Assembly (NCBI RefSeq): GCF_015550595.1
Contig: NZ_JADNBB010000042.1
Location: 1-41,021 of the forward strand
Direction: 5' to 3'
Length of the DNA stretch: 41,021 nucleotides
DNA from: Parabacteroides goldsteinii
GTDB taxonomy: Bacteria; Bacteroidota; Bacteroidia; Bacteroidales; Tannerellaceae
In this document: piece by piece, positions 8,201-15,923 of the stretch
Layout of the letters: every line of letters starts with the position of its first letter
How positions within the stretch are numbered: position 1 is the stretch's first letter
Translations under genes and position numbers: made by a program
Notes under the pieces: generated by a model
Database searches by the model: none
What the model saw: only the letters and a program-made list of their open reading frames with translations
Told to the model about the DNA's origin: nothing

Positions 8201-10779
8201 TGTTCACGTGTCTGCTGCGGCGACTTGATACCGGCATAGCGTTTGTAAGGAGAATAAAGCATCCTGTTCGCATCGATACTGAAATCGCCCGACTCTTCAT
8301 AGACACGAGTCACGAAGTTAGCCATCAACATGCCCGGAGCGGTCGTACCGATCTCGAACCTGGCCTGTACGGTAGCATCCCCCTTGTCGTCGGTCGTACC
8401 GGAGATCAGTTTACTTTCTTCACTGTTAAAGACCTTCGACGGATCGTCGAAATAGAAATCCTTATAGCCCTTAAAGGTGGTCGGGGTCGAGATAAAGGTT
8501 CCCTGGATATCGTATTTAAGGTTCCTTGCCGTTGCTCCCTGCAACCATTCCACATGCAGTCGTCCGTTCAGAGGTTCGCCCCGCAATATCGTAGGGGCGG
8601 TTCGCGAACCGCCCTTACCGATGGACAGGTCTATCTTCAAACGGTTCGGTTTGATCGATTCCACACGCAGACGTTTGGTGAAACTTACACCGCCTACGTT
8701 TACATTCACATTCCAGGCTCCGGTCGGTGCATCCGGTTCGGTCGGCATGGCGAAAGAATAAACGCCCAGTTCGCCGCGTGTCTGTGTCTTACGCAGGTAA
8801 AGCTGTCCCAACGGATTATAGAGTTCCATCACTACCGGATGGTTGGCGGGGAGTTTCTTTGCCCGGTCGTTCAGCATAAAGCTAAGGAAAAGCGTATCGC
8901 CCGGACGCCATACGCCCCGGTCACCGTAGATAAAGCCTTTGATCCCTTTCTGTACCACTTCACCGGATACGTCGAACGAACTTAACGACAATGCCGAACC
9001 TCCATCCACACGCAGGTAGGAACGTTGGTAACCCTGCGAGGCTATAATATAGAAAGGTTTACCGGAAGCGATCTTCAGTTTCACTTCTCCTTTGTTGTCG
9101 GTCGTACCGGAAGCCAGAACCTGGTTCTGGTAATTATAGATGGAGACATTGACACCGTTTTCGGGAGACGTACTGAGCAGGTTATGTACCAATACCGTCA
9201 TTTCGTTGTCTTCGCCGGCCATTGCCATCAGTCCCAGGTTGGTGGCCAATACGTTCTTGCCCTCTACCTTATTATAATAGTAGCTGTTCGAACAAGGATC
9301 ATTCCGTTCGCTGTAGTTGTAATCGTTCCAGTTGAAATCGCCGTTATAATAATAGTAACCGCCATCATCGAAGCGGGAACTTTCTTCCTTGAACTTGATC
9401 TCGTCTTCAGCCAGAAGTTGTTCGCGCGATACTTTTACCGAGTCGTCACAAGGGTAGGCCGACAGGTCTTTATTGAAAGAAAGCTCTACCCGGTAGATGG
9501 CTCCGGGCTCCGGCTCCATGAGTTTCTTGAGGTCGACGGCATAGGTGTTCCACTGCGAAAGGTCGCTGCCGTCTTCATCCAGGAAGATCGTCTTACGGGC
9601 AACCAGACGGCCTACGCGCATCAGGTCGGAAGTCCCGTCCAGGTTGTTCACCTGCAGGAACTGGCCGATATTCTGTTCCAGTATCTTTATCACGCGAACC
9701 ACCACTCCCCGAAGATAAACGGCCCGGAAAGGTACCAGCAGTTCGGTGGATTGCGGGATGACTACTCCCTGTCCGATAAACTTAACGTCGGGCAAAGAGG
9801 TGTTGATCTCGATCTGGCGGGTAACGTCTTCTTTCAGTGTCAGCCCGTTCTTGCTACGGATCTGGCGGGTCAGGTGTACATTCATAACGCCCTTACGCCG
9901 GCTGTCGGGATAGAGGCGGAGGCGGTTGCCCTCCACGTTGACCGTCTCGGATGTATTTCCTGCGATGAAAGCCAGTCCCTGCATGTCCTGCGAAACGTCC
10001 AGGTCTTTGGTGAACGTCACTTCCACATAACGTTCAGGTTCTGTCACATAGGCCACGTCATATACGTCGAAATCGTTCATATCCGGAATAGGGACGGTAA
10101 GCAGTTTGTCTTCCGCCACCCCCGATTTATTGGGAGCCACCGAAAGGGTGAATGTCCGCGTGCCGTCATTCCCGGCTTGTACATTCTGCAAGGTCACCTG
10201 ATGTTTCTTACCGTCGGGACTGTGTTGCCATACCGCATCCGCTTTCTCCGAGTAGCGCACGAGTGGCTCGACCGTCTCCGGTGTTTCCTTATCCGGAGTA
10301 AATAGGGTACAGGCTATATCATAACCGTTCTCATTTTTTGCATTGATATCCATCGACTCCAGGTTTGCACGAAGCGCCAGCGGGAAGGTGGAAAATTCAA
10401 AGGCGAACTCCTTCTCTTTACCTGTCACGTCGAACCATTCGGAAAGGTTGGCAGTCAGCTTATAGGTTGTATTCCGTTCAAATGCTTTGGTCGGTTTGAA
10501 TACGATAGTCCGGTTATTCTCAAAAGAAAACTCACCGGCCACCTCGGGCTTTATACGGACAAGCTTACTCAACCCGTCACTATTCAGTTTATCCTGTGCG
10601 ATATCCTGGTTAAAGATCAGATAGACCGGCGTATACCGGGATATCTTGCCGGAAGTAAATGCTTCCACATGCGGATTAAAAGGCAGCTCCTCCGCCTCTC
10701 CCCCGGCACTTTTTGTATTACAACTACTAAACAAGCATAGCAAATAGCATAAACACACCCAATAAAGATACCTTGCCAT
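5227..10779 (-). CDS. Alpha-2-macroglobulin family lipoprotein with thioester motif
   Basis: 1850-residue bacterial alpha-2-macroglobulin. The signal peptide ends in a lipobox (LFSSC, Cys20), predicting a lipid-anchored envelope protein. The thioester motif GCVEQ places the reactive Cys1400 and Gln1403 as in thioester-bearing macroglobulins such as E. coli YfhM. The body is a chain of beta-rich macroglobulin-type domains, followed by the alpha-helical thioester domain and a C-terminal beta domain. Such proteins are thought to trap attacking proteases covalently, partnered with PBP1C for wall repair; pbpC lies 1.7 kb away. Residues 721-730 (GKGGSRTAPT) are encoded by an inserted palindromic repeat also found in pbpC. 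A Tyr/Asn/Asp-rich patch (YYYYNGDFNWNDYNYSE) near residue 475 is a likely flexible insertion. Confidence 0.93.
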   Translation of the reverse strand: MARYLYWVCLCYLLCLFSSCNTKSAGGEAEELPFNPHVEAFTSGKISRYTPVYLIFNQDIAQDKLNSDGLSKLVRIKPEVAGEFSFENNRTIVFKPTKAFERNTTYKLTANLSEWFDVTGKEKEFAFEFSTFPLALRANLESMDINAKNENGYDIACTLFTPDKETPETVEPLVRYSEKADAVWQHSPDGKKHQVTLQNVQAGNDGTRTFTLSVAPNKSGVAEDKLLTVPIPDMNDFDVYDVAYVTEPERYVEVTFTKDLDVSQDMQGLAFIAGNTSETVNVEGNRLRLYPDSRRKGVMNVHLTRQIRSKNGLTLKEDVTRQIEINTSLPDVKFIGQGVVIPQSTELLVPFRAVYLRGVVVRVIKILEQNIGQFLQVNNLDGTSDLMRVGRLVARKTIFLDEDGSDLSQWNTYAVDLKKLMEPEPGAIYRVELSFNKDLSAYPCDDSVKVSREQLLAEDEIKFKEESSRFDDGGYYYYNGDFNWNDYNYSERNDPCSNSYYYNKVEGKNVLATNLGLMAMAGEDNEMTVLVHNLLSTSPENGVNVSIYNYQNQVLASGTTDNKGEVKLKIASGKPFYIIASQGYQRSYLRVDGGSALSLSSFDVSGEVVQKGIKGFIYGDRGVWRPGDTLFLSFMLNDRAKKLPANHPVVMELYNPLGQLYLRKTQTRGELGVYSFAMPTEPDAPTGAWNVNVNVGGVSFTKRLRVESIKPNRLKIDLSIGKGGSRTAPTILRGEPLNGRLHVEWLQGATARNLKYDIQGTFISTPTTFKGYKDFYFDDPSKVFNSEESKLISGTTDDKGDATVQARFEIGTTAPGMLMANFVTRVYEESGDFSIDANRMLYSPYKRYAGIKSPQQTREQLNTGSNYTYEVASADYLGNPQANTELDVQVYKVYWYWWWSSDNSSLANYVSDSYNKPVKQFTVRTGENGRGTFRLSFSNEEWGTYFISVKDKESKHSTGVMSYFDWPYNEGRRNADGSESANMLSFKTDKDNYQPGEKLVITIPSAKGSRAVVSIENGTKVLSVTEHTCDDRQTTIKLDVTKEMQPNAYVYVTLLQPHGLTQNDLPIRMYGVVPFTVTSPESHLYPQISVPDEIKPEAKYEVVVSEKDGREMAYTLAIVDEGLLDLTRFRTPEPWKAFNAREALGVSTWDMYNYVVGAYGGRIEQLFSIGGDDALNKGPKAIVNRFKPVVRFEGPFLLRKGKQQRHIYTMPNYNGRVKVMVVAGNGEAYGHADKSVFVRKPVMLLGTLPRVIGVGEEMVVPATVFATENGVGDVTVSISCSGNMEILGSATRQLNFTEIGDKQASFRIRVKDRPGAGRVTITASGKGDKSVYTTDIEIRSVSRPQVKVLPVTLEAGKSWKETVKLPGMGGTNSLSLEMSDVPPLNLSSRLSYLIGYPHGCVEQITSKGFPQLYVGEFASLTKQQQNTTENAVKEVIRRLRSYQTVDGAFSYWPGGTSSNGWGTVYATHFLLSAEAKGYLVPDGMKRNVLNNLRRVARDWKPVSSYYSRSEEMTQAYRLYVLALGQVPEVGAMNRLKENKSLAPMSRWLLASAYALVGRTDVAKGLIEKTTEVKTDYSGYDLTFGSDLRDQAIRLMTLTLLGDGKEAAILTRDISKVLSSDDWLSTQSTAFALVSISEYMSKYKVSGTMDFTYACGGTTEKVSTSKNIWTEVLLDKAAASASVELKNTGKSTLFARVITEGVPAQGKEEAYANGLSMAVSYTDQEGRAVDITKLPQGTNFACVVTVKNPSARGYNNLVLTEIFPAGWEILNTRFLGEGAADSKTAGINYQDIRDDKVYSYIDQLPSGRQVTVKINLCAVYPGRFYLPPVYCEAMYDNLIRANTEGKEVVVE
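8591..8618. repeat. 28-bp palindromic repeat inside the macroglobulin gene
   Basis: Core GGGCGGTTCGCGAACCGCCC is a 20-bp perfect palindrome, with GTAG and TTAC ends giving 28 bases. The identical sequence, reverse-complemented, occurs at 14007-14034 in pbpC. In both genes it has the same orientation relative to the coding strand and the same frame. Confidence 0.85.
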
Positions 10780-10863
10780 ATTTTATTCAATTAACGGTTA
10801 CTACTTATTCTTAGCCAATCAGACAATTCACGAATGTACATATTTATTCGTTTAGCGACAGGA

Positions 10864-11895
10864 TTATTCCTTATCAAATAATCCTTTTATTTCCCTATCA
10901 AAATCCGATTCAAAAAGACGATCTTGTATAATCCGGTACTTTTCAAACTCACATTCCGCATATGTTTTAGCCTCCTCCGCACTCACATCTCCATTATCCC
11001 CTAACAATTCCCGGTCATCCAAACTCAAAAAGCGGTCTAAATGTTTTGCCCAATCTTCCATTGTCATAGGAATATGACGCTTAGCACGACTTTCTGCTAA
11101 ATCCAAAAAGGCATTCACTAAGTGTCCCATTTCTTCTAACTCATTTTCCTTTAAATAGTTCTTCGCTACAAAAACATCCGTCTTCACTATTTTACCATTC
11201 GGACTATTCTCCCAGGTTGTTAACCCCATATGCTCTCTTTCCGCATTGGCTCTCTCCTTTATTAGCTCAGCCGCAGTATGTCCATGAATGGCATAGTGCA
11301 TTTTATTCTGAACTTTAGCAAAGAAAGTCCGGGTAGTCGGTGCATCCTTATTATAATCGATACTTGTTACATAGATATCTGTAACTTTCTGATAAAACCG
11401 CCGTTCACTCAAACGGATTTCCCGTATTTCTGCTAACAAATGCTCGAAATAGTCTTCATTCAGGAATGTTCCGTTTTCCATTCTTTTTTTATCAATCACA
11501 TATCCACGAATAGCAAACTGGCGAAGAACGGCAGTACACCATTGCCTGAATTGTGTAGCACGGATAGAGTTTACCCGGTATCCGACAGATATAACGGCAT
11601 CAAGATTATAGTGCTGTGTTTGATAGATCTTACCATCTTCGGCAGTATGTGCAAAAATTGCACATACTGAATCTTTATCTAACTCTTTTGAATCAAATAT
11701 AGACTTCAAGTGTTTGGTTATCACCGACCTGTCCACATCAAATAAAAAAGCCATAGCCTTTTGAGATACCCACAAAGTTTCATCTTTATATATAACCTCG
11801 ACACCATCCTCTTTATCTTGTAATTGGAAAACAAGGAACTCGGCTGTACTATTACGTATCTGTAATTTCTTTTTATTATTCTGTTTCTCTTCCAT
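10864..11895 (-). CDS. rhuM: RhuM family protein
   Basis: 343-residue RhuM-type protein. The N-terminal half has the family's DNA-binding-like region (ETLWVSQKAMAFLFDVDRS, ITKHLKSIF, about 55-85) and the conserved VISVGYRVNS and RATQFRQWCT segments (about 123-142). The C-terminal half holds the conserved FFAKVQNKMHYAIHGHTAAE stretch (about 206-225). RhuM was named from a Salmonella pathogenicity island, but its biochemical role is not established; homologues often sit in mobile or defence-associated DNA. It is divergent from the toxin-antitoxin pair, and all three genes lie between the macroglobulin and pbpC, suggesting they arrived together. Confidence 0.85.
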   Translation of the reverse strand: MEEKQNNKKKLQIRNSTAEFLVFQLQDKEDGVEVIYKDETLWVSQKAMAFLFDVDRSVITKHLKSIFDSKELDKDSVCAIFAHTAEDGKIYQTQHYNLDAVISVGYRVNSIRATQFRQWCTAVLRQFAIRGYVIDKKRMENGTFLNEDYFEHLLAEIREIRLSERRFYQKVTDIYVTSIDYNKDAPTTRTFFAKVQNKMHYAIHGHTAAELIKERANAEREHMGLTTWENSPNGKIVKTDVFVAKNYLKENELEEMGHLVNAFLDLAESRAKRHIPMTMEDWAKHLDRFLSLDDRELLGDNGDVSAEEAKTYAECEFEKYRIIQDRLFESDFDREIKGLFDKE

Positions 11896-11958
11896 AAACG
11901 AGACTTTTACTGTAGGGAGTTGGTATGTCCTGTAATCCTACAAATATAAAGAATTATA

Positions 11959-11971
11959 TTCTATGATAGAA
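11959..11971. promoter_or_regulatory. Candidate operator between rhuM and the antitoxin gene
   Basis: TTCTATGATAGAA is a 5-bp inverted repeat with a three-base spacer in the 137-base gap between the divergent genes. Antitoxins of this type usually repress their own promoter through such sites, but no binding can be shown from sequence alone. Confidence 0.3.
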
Positions 11972-12003
11972 CGTATTCTGTGCTATCTTTCATTTTTTAT
12001 CCT

Positions 12004-12011
12004 TATCTTTG
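12004..12011 (+). promoter_or_regulatory. -7 box for the toxin-antitoxin-pbpC transcript
   Basis: TATCTTTG matches TAnnTTTG, 21 bases before the antitoxin start. As pbpC begins one base after the toxin stop codon, this is the only promoter I can see for pbpC. Confidence 0.5.
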
Positions 12012-12032
12012 TAGAAACTAAAACAAAAGAAT

Positions 12033-12239
12033 ATGGAAACTAGAGTATTACAAAGAGCGGAGCTCACAATCCCTTCTGTAGATATTAGTCTTCTAAAAAA
12101 GCTCGCACAGAAGTTTGGCTGGTCAATCAAATTCAAAGAAGGAAAGAATAAAATTGATCAATCGCTGGAAGATGCCGCTGAAGGAAGAGTCTATACGGCA
12201 AAAGATATTGACGATTTAATGGATCACCTTTTAAAATAG
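12033..12239 (+). CDS. Antitoxin of a DinJ/YafQ-like pair
   Basis: 68-residue small acidic/basic protein directly upstream of a YafQ-like toxin, 10 bases apart. The C-terminal half (DQSLEDAAEGRVYTAKDID) has the helical, charged character of RelB/DinJ toxin-binding tails, and the AEGRVYTAKDIDDLMDHLL ending is typical of Bacteroidales antitoxins of this group. The N-terminus would provide dimerisation and DNA binding. Assignment rests mainly on neighbourhood and size. Confidence 0.75.
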   Translation: METRVLQRAELTIPSVDISLLKKLAQKFGWSIKFKEGKNKIDQSLEDAAEGRVYTAKDIDDLMDHLLK

Positions 12240-12249
12240 AACAAGCCTT

Positions 12250-12525
12250 ATGTATATAACCAAAACCACCAGACAGTTTGATAAGGATTTCAAATTGTGT
12301 ATTAAACGCGGTTGCGACCCTACCTTATTTCAGGAGGTGATTACAATTTTATCACAAACCGGGGAATTACCGATAAAGTATCGTCCACATAAATTGAGCG
12401 GAAAGTATGCAAACTTATGGGAATGTCATATCACTCCGGACTGGCTATTGCTATGGGAACAAAACGACTCCGAATTAATCTTACTACTAACTAATACAGG
12501 TACACATTCCGATTTATTCAGATAA
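12250..12525 (+). CDS. yafQ: YafQ family endoribonuclease toxin
   Basis: 91-residue RelE/ParE-superfamily toxin. The YafQ active-site residues are all present: His47 (RPHKLSG), His60, Asp64 and Trp65 (ECHITPDWLL), and His86 and Phe90 (TGTHSDLF). They match E. coli YafQ H50, H63, D67, W68, H87 and F91 in order and spacing. The family cleaves mRNA in the ribosomal A site. It is paired with the preceding antitoxin and is followed one base later by the pbpC start, so pbpC translation may be coupled to it. Confidence 0.9.
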   Translation: MYITKTTRQFDKDFKLCIKRGCDPTLFQEVITILSQTGELPIKYRPHKLSGKYANLWECHITPDWLLLWEQNDSELILLLTNTGTHSDLFR

Positions 12526-12526
12526 G

Positions 12527-14959
12527 ATGAATCATACAAGACTAATTACCTCACTGAAAGCAAACCGTAAAAGGATATTTCTTTTCTTTTTACTGTTTGT
12601 CATTCTTTTGTGGGGCATCATGTTCCTCCTGGTTCCCCGTGTTTTATTTCCCGTTCCCTATTCTACTTTACTTTATTCTTCGGAAGGCAACCTGTTGGGA
12701 GCACGTATTGCGCCGGACGGGCAATGGCGGTTTCCGGCTACGGACTCGCTGCCGGAGAAATTCGTCACCTGCCTGACCACCTATGAAGACCGGCATTTCT
12801 TCTATCATCCGGGGATCGATGTGACAGCTATCTTGCGTGCCGCCTACCTGAATGCCCGGCATCACCGTGTCGTCAGCGGAGGAAGTACACTGACGATGCA
12901 ACTGGCACGTATCGCCAGAGGAAACAAAGACCGTAGCGTTTATGAGAAAAGTATCGAAATGTGCTGGGCCCTCTTCCTAGAAACAACCCACAGCAAAAAA
13001 GAAATACTGGGCCTATACGCCTCCCATGCCCCGTTCGGCGGCAATGTAGTCGGCCTCGAAACAGCCGCCTGGCGTTATTTCGGACGTAGTGCCTCCGACC
13101 TGTCCTGGGCGGAAAGCGCCACACTCGCCGTCCTGCCCAACTCGCCCGCGCTGATACATCCGGGGCGAAACCGCAGACAACTGAAAGCGAAACGCGACAA
13201 CCTCCTGTCCACTCTAAAAGAAAGAGGTATCATCACGGGCACCGAATACGAACTGTCCTGCATGGAACCCCTGCCGGAAGCCCCTCTCCCCCTGCCCGAC
13301 GAAGCCCCTCACCTGTTGGAACGGCTTGCCGCCCTTACCCCCGGAACACGTATCACGACTTCGGTACATTACTCCCTGCAAAAACAGACACAGGAACTGG
13401 TCAACCGTTACGCCCTTGAATATAGTTCCAACCATATCCATAACCTCGCTGCCATCATCGCCGATGTCGAAACCGGCGAAGTGCTGGCCTATGCCGGCAA
13501 CGCCAGCTTCAAAGCCGACGAGAAACGGGGAAACCAGGTAGATGTCATCACTTCGCCCCGCAGCACGGGAAGTATACTGAAACCCTTCCTCTATGCCGGA
13601 ATGTTGCATGATGGGCAGATATTGCCTTCCACCCTTGTTTCCGATGTTCCGTTAAATATCAATGGCTTTATGCCGCAAAACTATAATAAGACATTCAACG
13701 GGGCCGTCCCCGCACACCGCGCTATCGAACGTTCGCTGAATGTTCCCCTCGTCCGCATGTTATCGCAATACAACACCGGACGTTTCATGACACTGCTGAA
13801 AGCATTGGGAATGACCACCCTCCGCTTTTCGGAAGAACACTACGGGGCCTCCCTGATCCTCGGAGGAGCCGAAGGAACCTTATGGGACCTCACGGGAATG
13901 TACGCATCCCTTTCCCGGGTGCTCACGCATTACCGCCTTTACAACGGGCGATATAATCCGGAGGATATCCACCCATTAACTGCCCTGCCACGTACGGGCG
14001 GTTCGGGTAAGGGCGGTTCGCGAACCGCCCCTACGGGGGCAATCCAATCGATCGCAGACCCGCGTCTTACCGACAAACCCCTTCTTTCAGCCGCTTCCAT
14101 CTGGTTCACCTACGAAGCGATGTCCGCCTTGGGCCGTCCGGAAGAGGAAGCCGACTGGCAACAATTCGAATCGATGAAACAGATTGCCTGGAAAACAGGG
14201 ACCAGCTACGGAGGACGTGATGCCTGGGCCATCGGTACGACTCCCCGTTATGTGGTCGGGGTATGGGTAGGAAACGCATCGGGCGAAGGCCGCCCGGGAC
14301 TGACCGGTGTAGGCAATGCCGCCCCTGTTTTGTTCGACCTGTTCTCCTTGCTTCCCGGCGGTAGCTGGTTCGACAAGCCGTACGATGAACTGGAAGAGGT
14401 AGCCATCTGCCGCAGCAGCGGCCATAAAGCATCACAGATATGCGACCGGGCGGATACCCTGTATATCCCCCGTTCCGGTATTAACACCCCGGTATGCCCT
14501 TACCATAAACTGATACATCTCTCGGCCGACGGACGTTTCCGCGTAAACAGCTCCTGCTATCCGGTCGACCGGATGATCGCCCGTCCCTGGTTCGTTCTCC
14601 CTCCGTCCCAGGAATATTATTACCGTAATTACCATATCGACTATGTTCCCCTCCCGCCCATCCAACCGGGATGCGAACAAACAAAAAGTTCCGGGCAAAT
14701 CGAACTGATCTACCCGGAACATAATGCCGTCTTATACCTGCCGAAAGGCTTCTCCGGCAAACGTGAAAAGTTTATCTTCAAAGCCGCCCACGCCCGCGAA
14801 GAGGCAACCATCTACTGGCATCTCGACGACACCTACCTCGGCGAAACCACCGGACCTGACCACCAGATCGCCTGCCGGGTCCCGTCCGGCAAACATGTAC
14901 TTACGCTGATCGATGGTTGGGGCAACCAGCGCAAGATACTGTTTACATGCACGATGTAA
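12527..14959 (+). CDS. pbpC: Penicillin-binding protein 1C
   Basis: 810-residue bifunctional peptidoglycan synthase. A membrane anchor spans about 17-36. The glycosyltransferase (GT51) domain shows YEDRHFFYHPGID (catalytic Glu87), GGSTLTMQLARI (118-129) and KKEILGLYASHAPFGGN. The transpeptidase domain has S349-I-L-K352, S403-L-N405 and K556-T-G558, and the C-terminus has the PBP1C-specific beta domain. E. coli PbpC is encoded next to the macroglobulin YfhM and is thought to repair wall after damage; the same pairing is seen here but divergent and interrupted. Residues 494-503 (GKGGSRTAPT) come from the inserted palindromic repeat, just before the KTG box. It lacks its own visible promoter and follows the YafQ toxin by one base. 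Confidence 0.95.
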   Translation: MNHTRLITSLKANRKRIFLFFLLFVILLWGIMFLLVPRVLFPVPYSTLLYSSEGNLLGARIAPDGQWRFPATDSLPEKFVTCLTTYEDRHFFYHPGIDVTAILRAAYLNARHHRVVSGGSTLTMQLARIARGNKDRSVYEKSIEMCWALFLETTHSKKEILGLYASHAPFGGNVVGLETAAWRYFGRSASDLSWAESATLAVLPNSPALIHPGRNRRQLKAKRDNLLSTLKERGIITGTEYELSCMEPLPEAPLPLPDEAPHLLERLAALTPGTRITTSVHYSLQKQTQELVNRYALEYSSNHIHNLAAIIADVETGEVLAYAGNASFKADEKRGNQVDVITSPRSTGSILKPFLYAGMLHDGQILPSTLVSDVPLNINGFMPQNYNKTFNGAVPAHRAIERSLNVPLVRMLSQYNTGRFMTLLKALGMTTLRFSEEHYGASLILGGAEGTLWDLTGMYASLSRVLTHYRLYNGRYNPEDIHPLTALPRTGGSGKGGSRTAPTGAIQSIADPRLTDKPLLSAASIWFTYEAMSALGRPEEEADWQQFESMKQIAWKTGTSYGGRDAWAIGTTPRYVVGVWVGNASGEGRPGLTGVGNAAPVLFDLFSLLPGGSWFDKPYDELEEVAICRSSGHKASQICDRADTLYIPRSGINTPVCPYHKLIHLSADGRFRVNSSCYPVDRMIARPWFVLPPSQEYYYRNYHIDYVPLPPIQPGCEQTKSSGQIELIYPEHNAVLYLPKGFSGKREKFIFKAAHAREEATIYWHLDDTYLGETTGPDHQIACRVPSGKHVLTLIDGWGNQRKILFTCTM
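14007..14034. repeat. 28-bp palindromic repeat inside pbpC
   Basis: Exact reverse complement of 8591-8618. A partial copy (CGGGCGGTTCGGG) lies immediately upstream at about 13995-14007, suggesting local duplication or a composite insertion. Confidence 0.85.
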
Positions 14960-15041
14960 TTCCCAACGAAGTACCAATAGCCGTCAGAATCGTGATAATG
15001 GTTTGAATGACGATTTTCCAAACCTCCTTGTTCTTGCTCAT
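14943..15041 (-). CDS. Smalltalk protein
   Basis: A 32-residue protein: MSKNKEVWKIVIQTIITI, then LTAIGTSLGITSCM. It matches the very small Bacteroidales family called smalltalk, which travels with HU-like genes. It has a short charged N-terminus, one hydrophobic helix, and ends in LGITSC-M. That looks like a lipobox with only one residue after the cysteine. It lies downstream of the HU-like gene on the same strand, and its 3' end overlaps the convergent end of pbpC by 17 bases. Function is unknown. Confidence 0.85.
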   Translation of the reverse strand: MSKNKEVWKIVIQTIITILTAIGTSLGITSCM

Positions 15042-15083
15042 AAACTCAGTTTTTAAGGGTTAGTAATTATTTAATTTTCAATC

Positions 15084-15557
15084 CTATTCGATGACCGGAC
15101 GATCATCTTCTTCTTCATCTTTCTTCGCATCGCCCTCGTAAGGCATCAATTCCATAAAATTAACCTTCTTACGAAGTTCCGCATTACTCCACGTTTTCGT
15201 GTTTCTTACAATCAGGCGAACGCCTTTGACCTGTGCGGCCGTCCAGTTCTCACGTGTGTCGGCCCCTTCCGACGACATGGAGAGCGAGAACAGCCCGAGG
15301 TCGCCGAAGCGCACGTTCCTCCCGTCCAACACCATCTCTTTCAAGCAATCCAACATATCCGTCAACACACCACGGATGACCCCACGCGAATAGGGACTGT
15401 TGTGCTCGCTCATGTGGGTAATGAAGTCTTCAAACTCAACCGTACGGTCTGGTGCGGTGCGCCCGTACCATTTGGTTTGTTCTACATAATTGCCTTCCGC
15501 GTTTTTAGCGCGGGTCTTCATGCTGACTTTTCTGAATTTTAAAACACCTGTTGCCAT
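15084..15557 (-). CDS. HU-like DNA-binding protein
   Basis: 157-residue member of the long HU-related family of Bacteroidales. The N-terminal part (about 30-115) has the HU fold pattern: a helical region with FEDFITHMSEHNSPYSRGVIRG, then LKEMVLDGRNVRFGDLGLFSLSM, equivalent to the HU strand leading to the DNA-binding arms. The C-terminus is acidic (DEEEDDRPVIE). It would bend or coat DNA. It is followed by the smalltalk gene, a conserved pairing, and its promoter faces the large palindrome at 15752-15891. Confidence 0.88.
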   Translation of the reverse strand: MATGVLKFRKVSMKTRAKNAEGNYVEQTKWYGRTAPDRTVEFEDFITHMSEHNSPYSRGVIRGVLTDMLDCLKEMVLDGRNVRFGDLGLFSLSMSSEGADTRENWTAAQVKGVRLIVRNTKTWSNAELRKKVNFMELMPYEGDAKKDEEEDDRPVIE

Positions 15558-15598
15558 AATGCTATTGTTTTTAAAGGGTTAGTGAACTTTATCTACTG

Positions 15599-15606
15599 CA
15601 AATGTA
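15599..15606 (-). promoter_or_regulatory. -7 box for the HU-smalltalk operon
   Basis: Reads TACATTTG on the minus strand, a perfect TAnnTTTG match, about 42 bases upstream of the HU-like start. Confidence 0.5.
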
Positions 15607-15751
15607 CCACCCTTTTCGCCTCTTGCCTAAAAAGAGACAGGGCTAAGGTGTGAAAATCTGTTAACCCATGTTTCCCGGACAAGAAAACTATATTTTGTGG
15701 GGAAAAAAACTGTATTTCACTATCTCCCCGCGATGCGCCACACCCCCGGAT

Positions 15752-15891
15752 AGCGTTACGTTACAATTGTTACAATTAAAAATCCGCACCTACAAACAAG
15801 AGGAAATATTATTATATATATAATAATATTTTATATAAACAAATTCACAAAAACGTCACAAAAATAATTGTAACAATTGTAACGTAACGCT
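15752..15891. repeat. 140-bp nested palindrome
   Basis: Two perfect 27-bp inverted arms (15752-15778 and 15865-15891) share the core CGTTACAATTGTTACAATTA. Between them lies a separate 26-bp perfect palindrome made only of A and T (15805-15830). Within each arm TTAC-AATTG units repeat. It separates the leftward HU-smalltalk genes from the rightward coiled-coil/VirE-N genes. It resembles a replication origin, recombination site or miniature element; the sequence alone does not decide. The stretch 15607-15751 shows nothing else. Confidence 0.85.
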
Positions 15892-15923
15892 TTTTTTCAT
15901 ACATTTACCCGGAAACTCAAATC

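Noticed and set aside
7912-10305. Long plus-strand ORFs opposite the macroglobulin gene (357 and 426 codons)
   Set aside because: They are antisense shadows of a well-supported 1850-residue gene. Their translations are rich in His/Arg and lack domains, signals or start contexts.
15752-15891. Reading the large palindrome as an ordinary rho-independent terminator
   Set aside because: T7 follows the right arm, but no rightward gene lies upstream to be terminated, and an 86-base loop with its own palindrome is not terminator-like.
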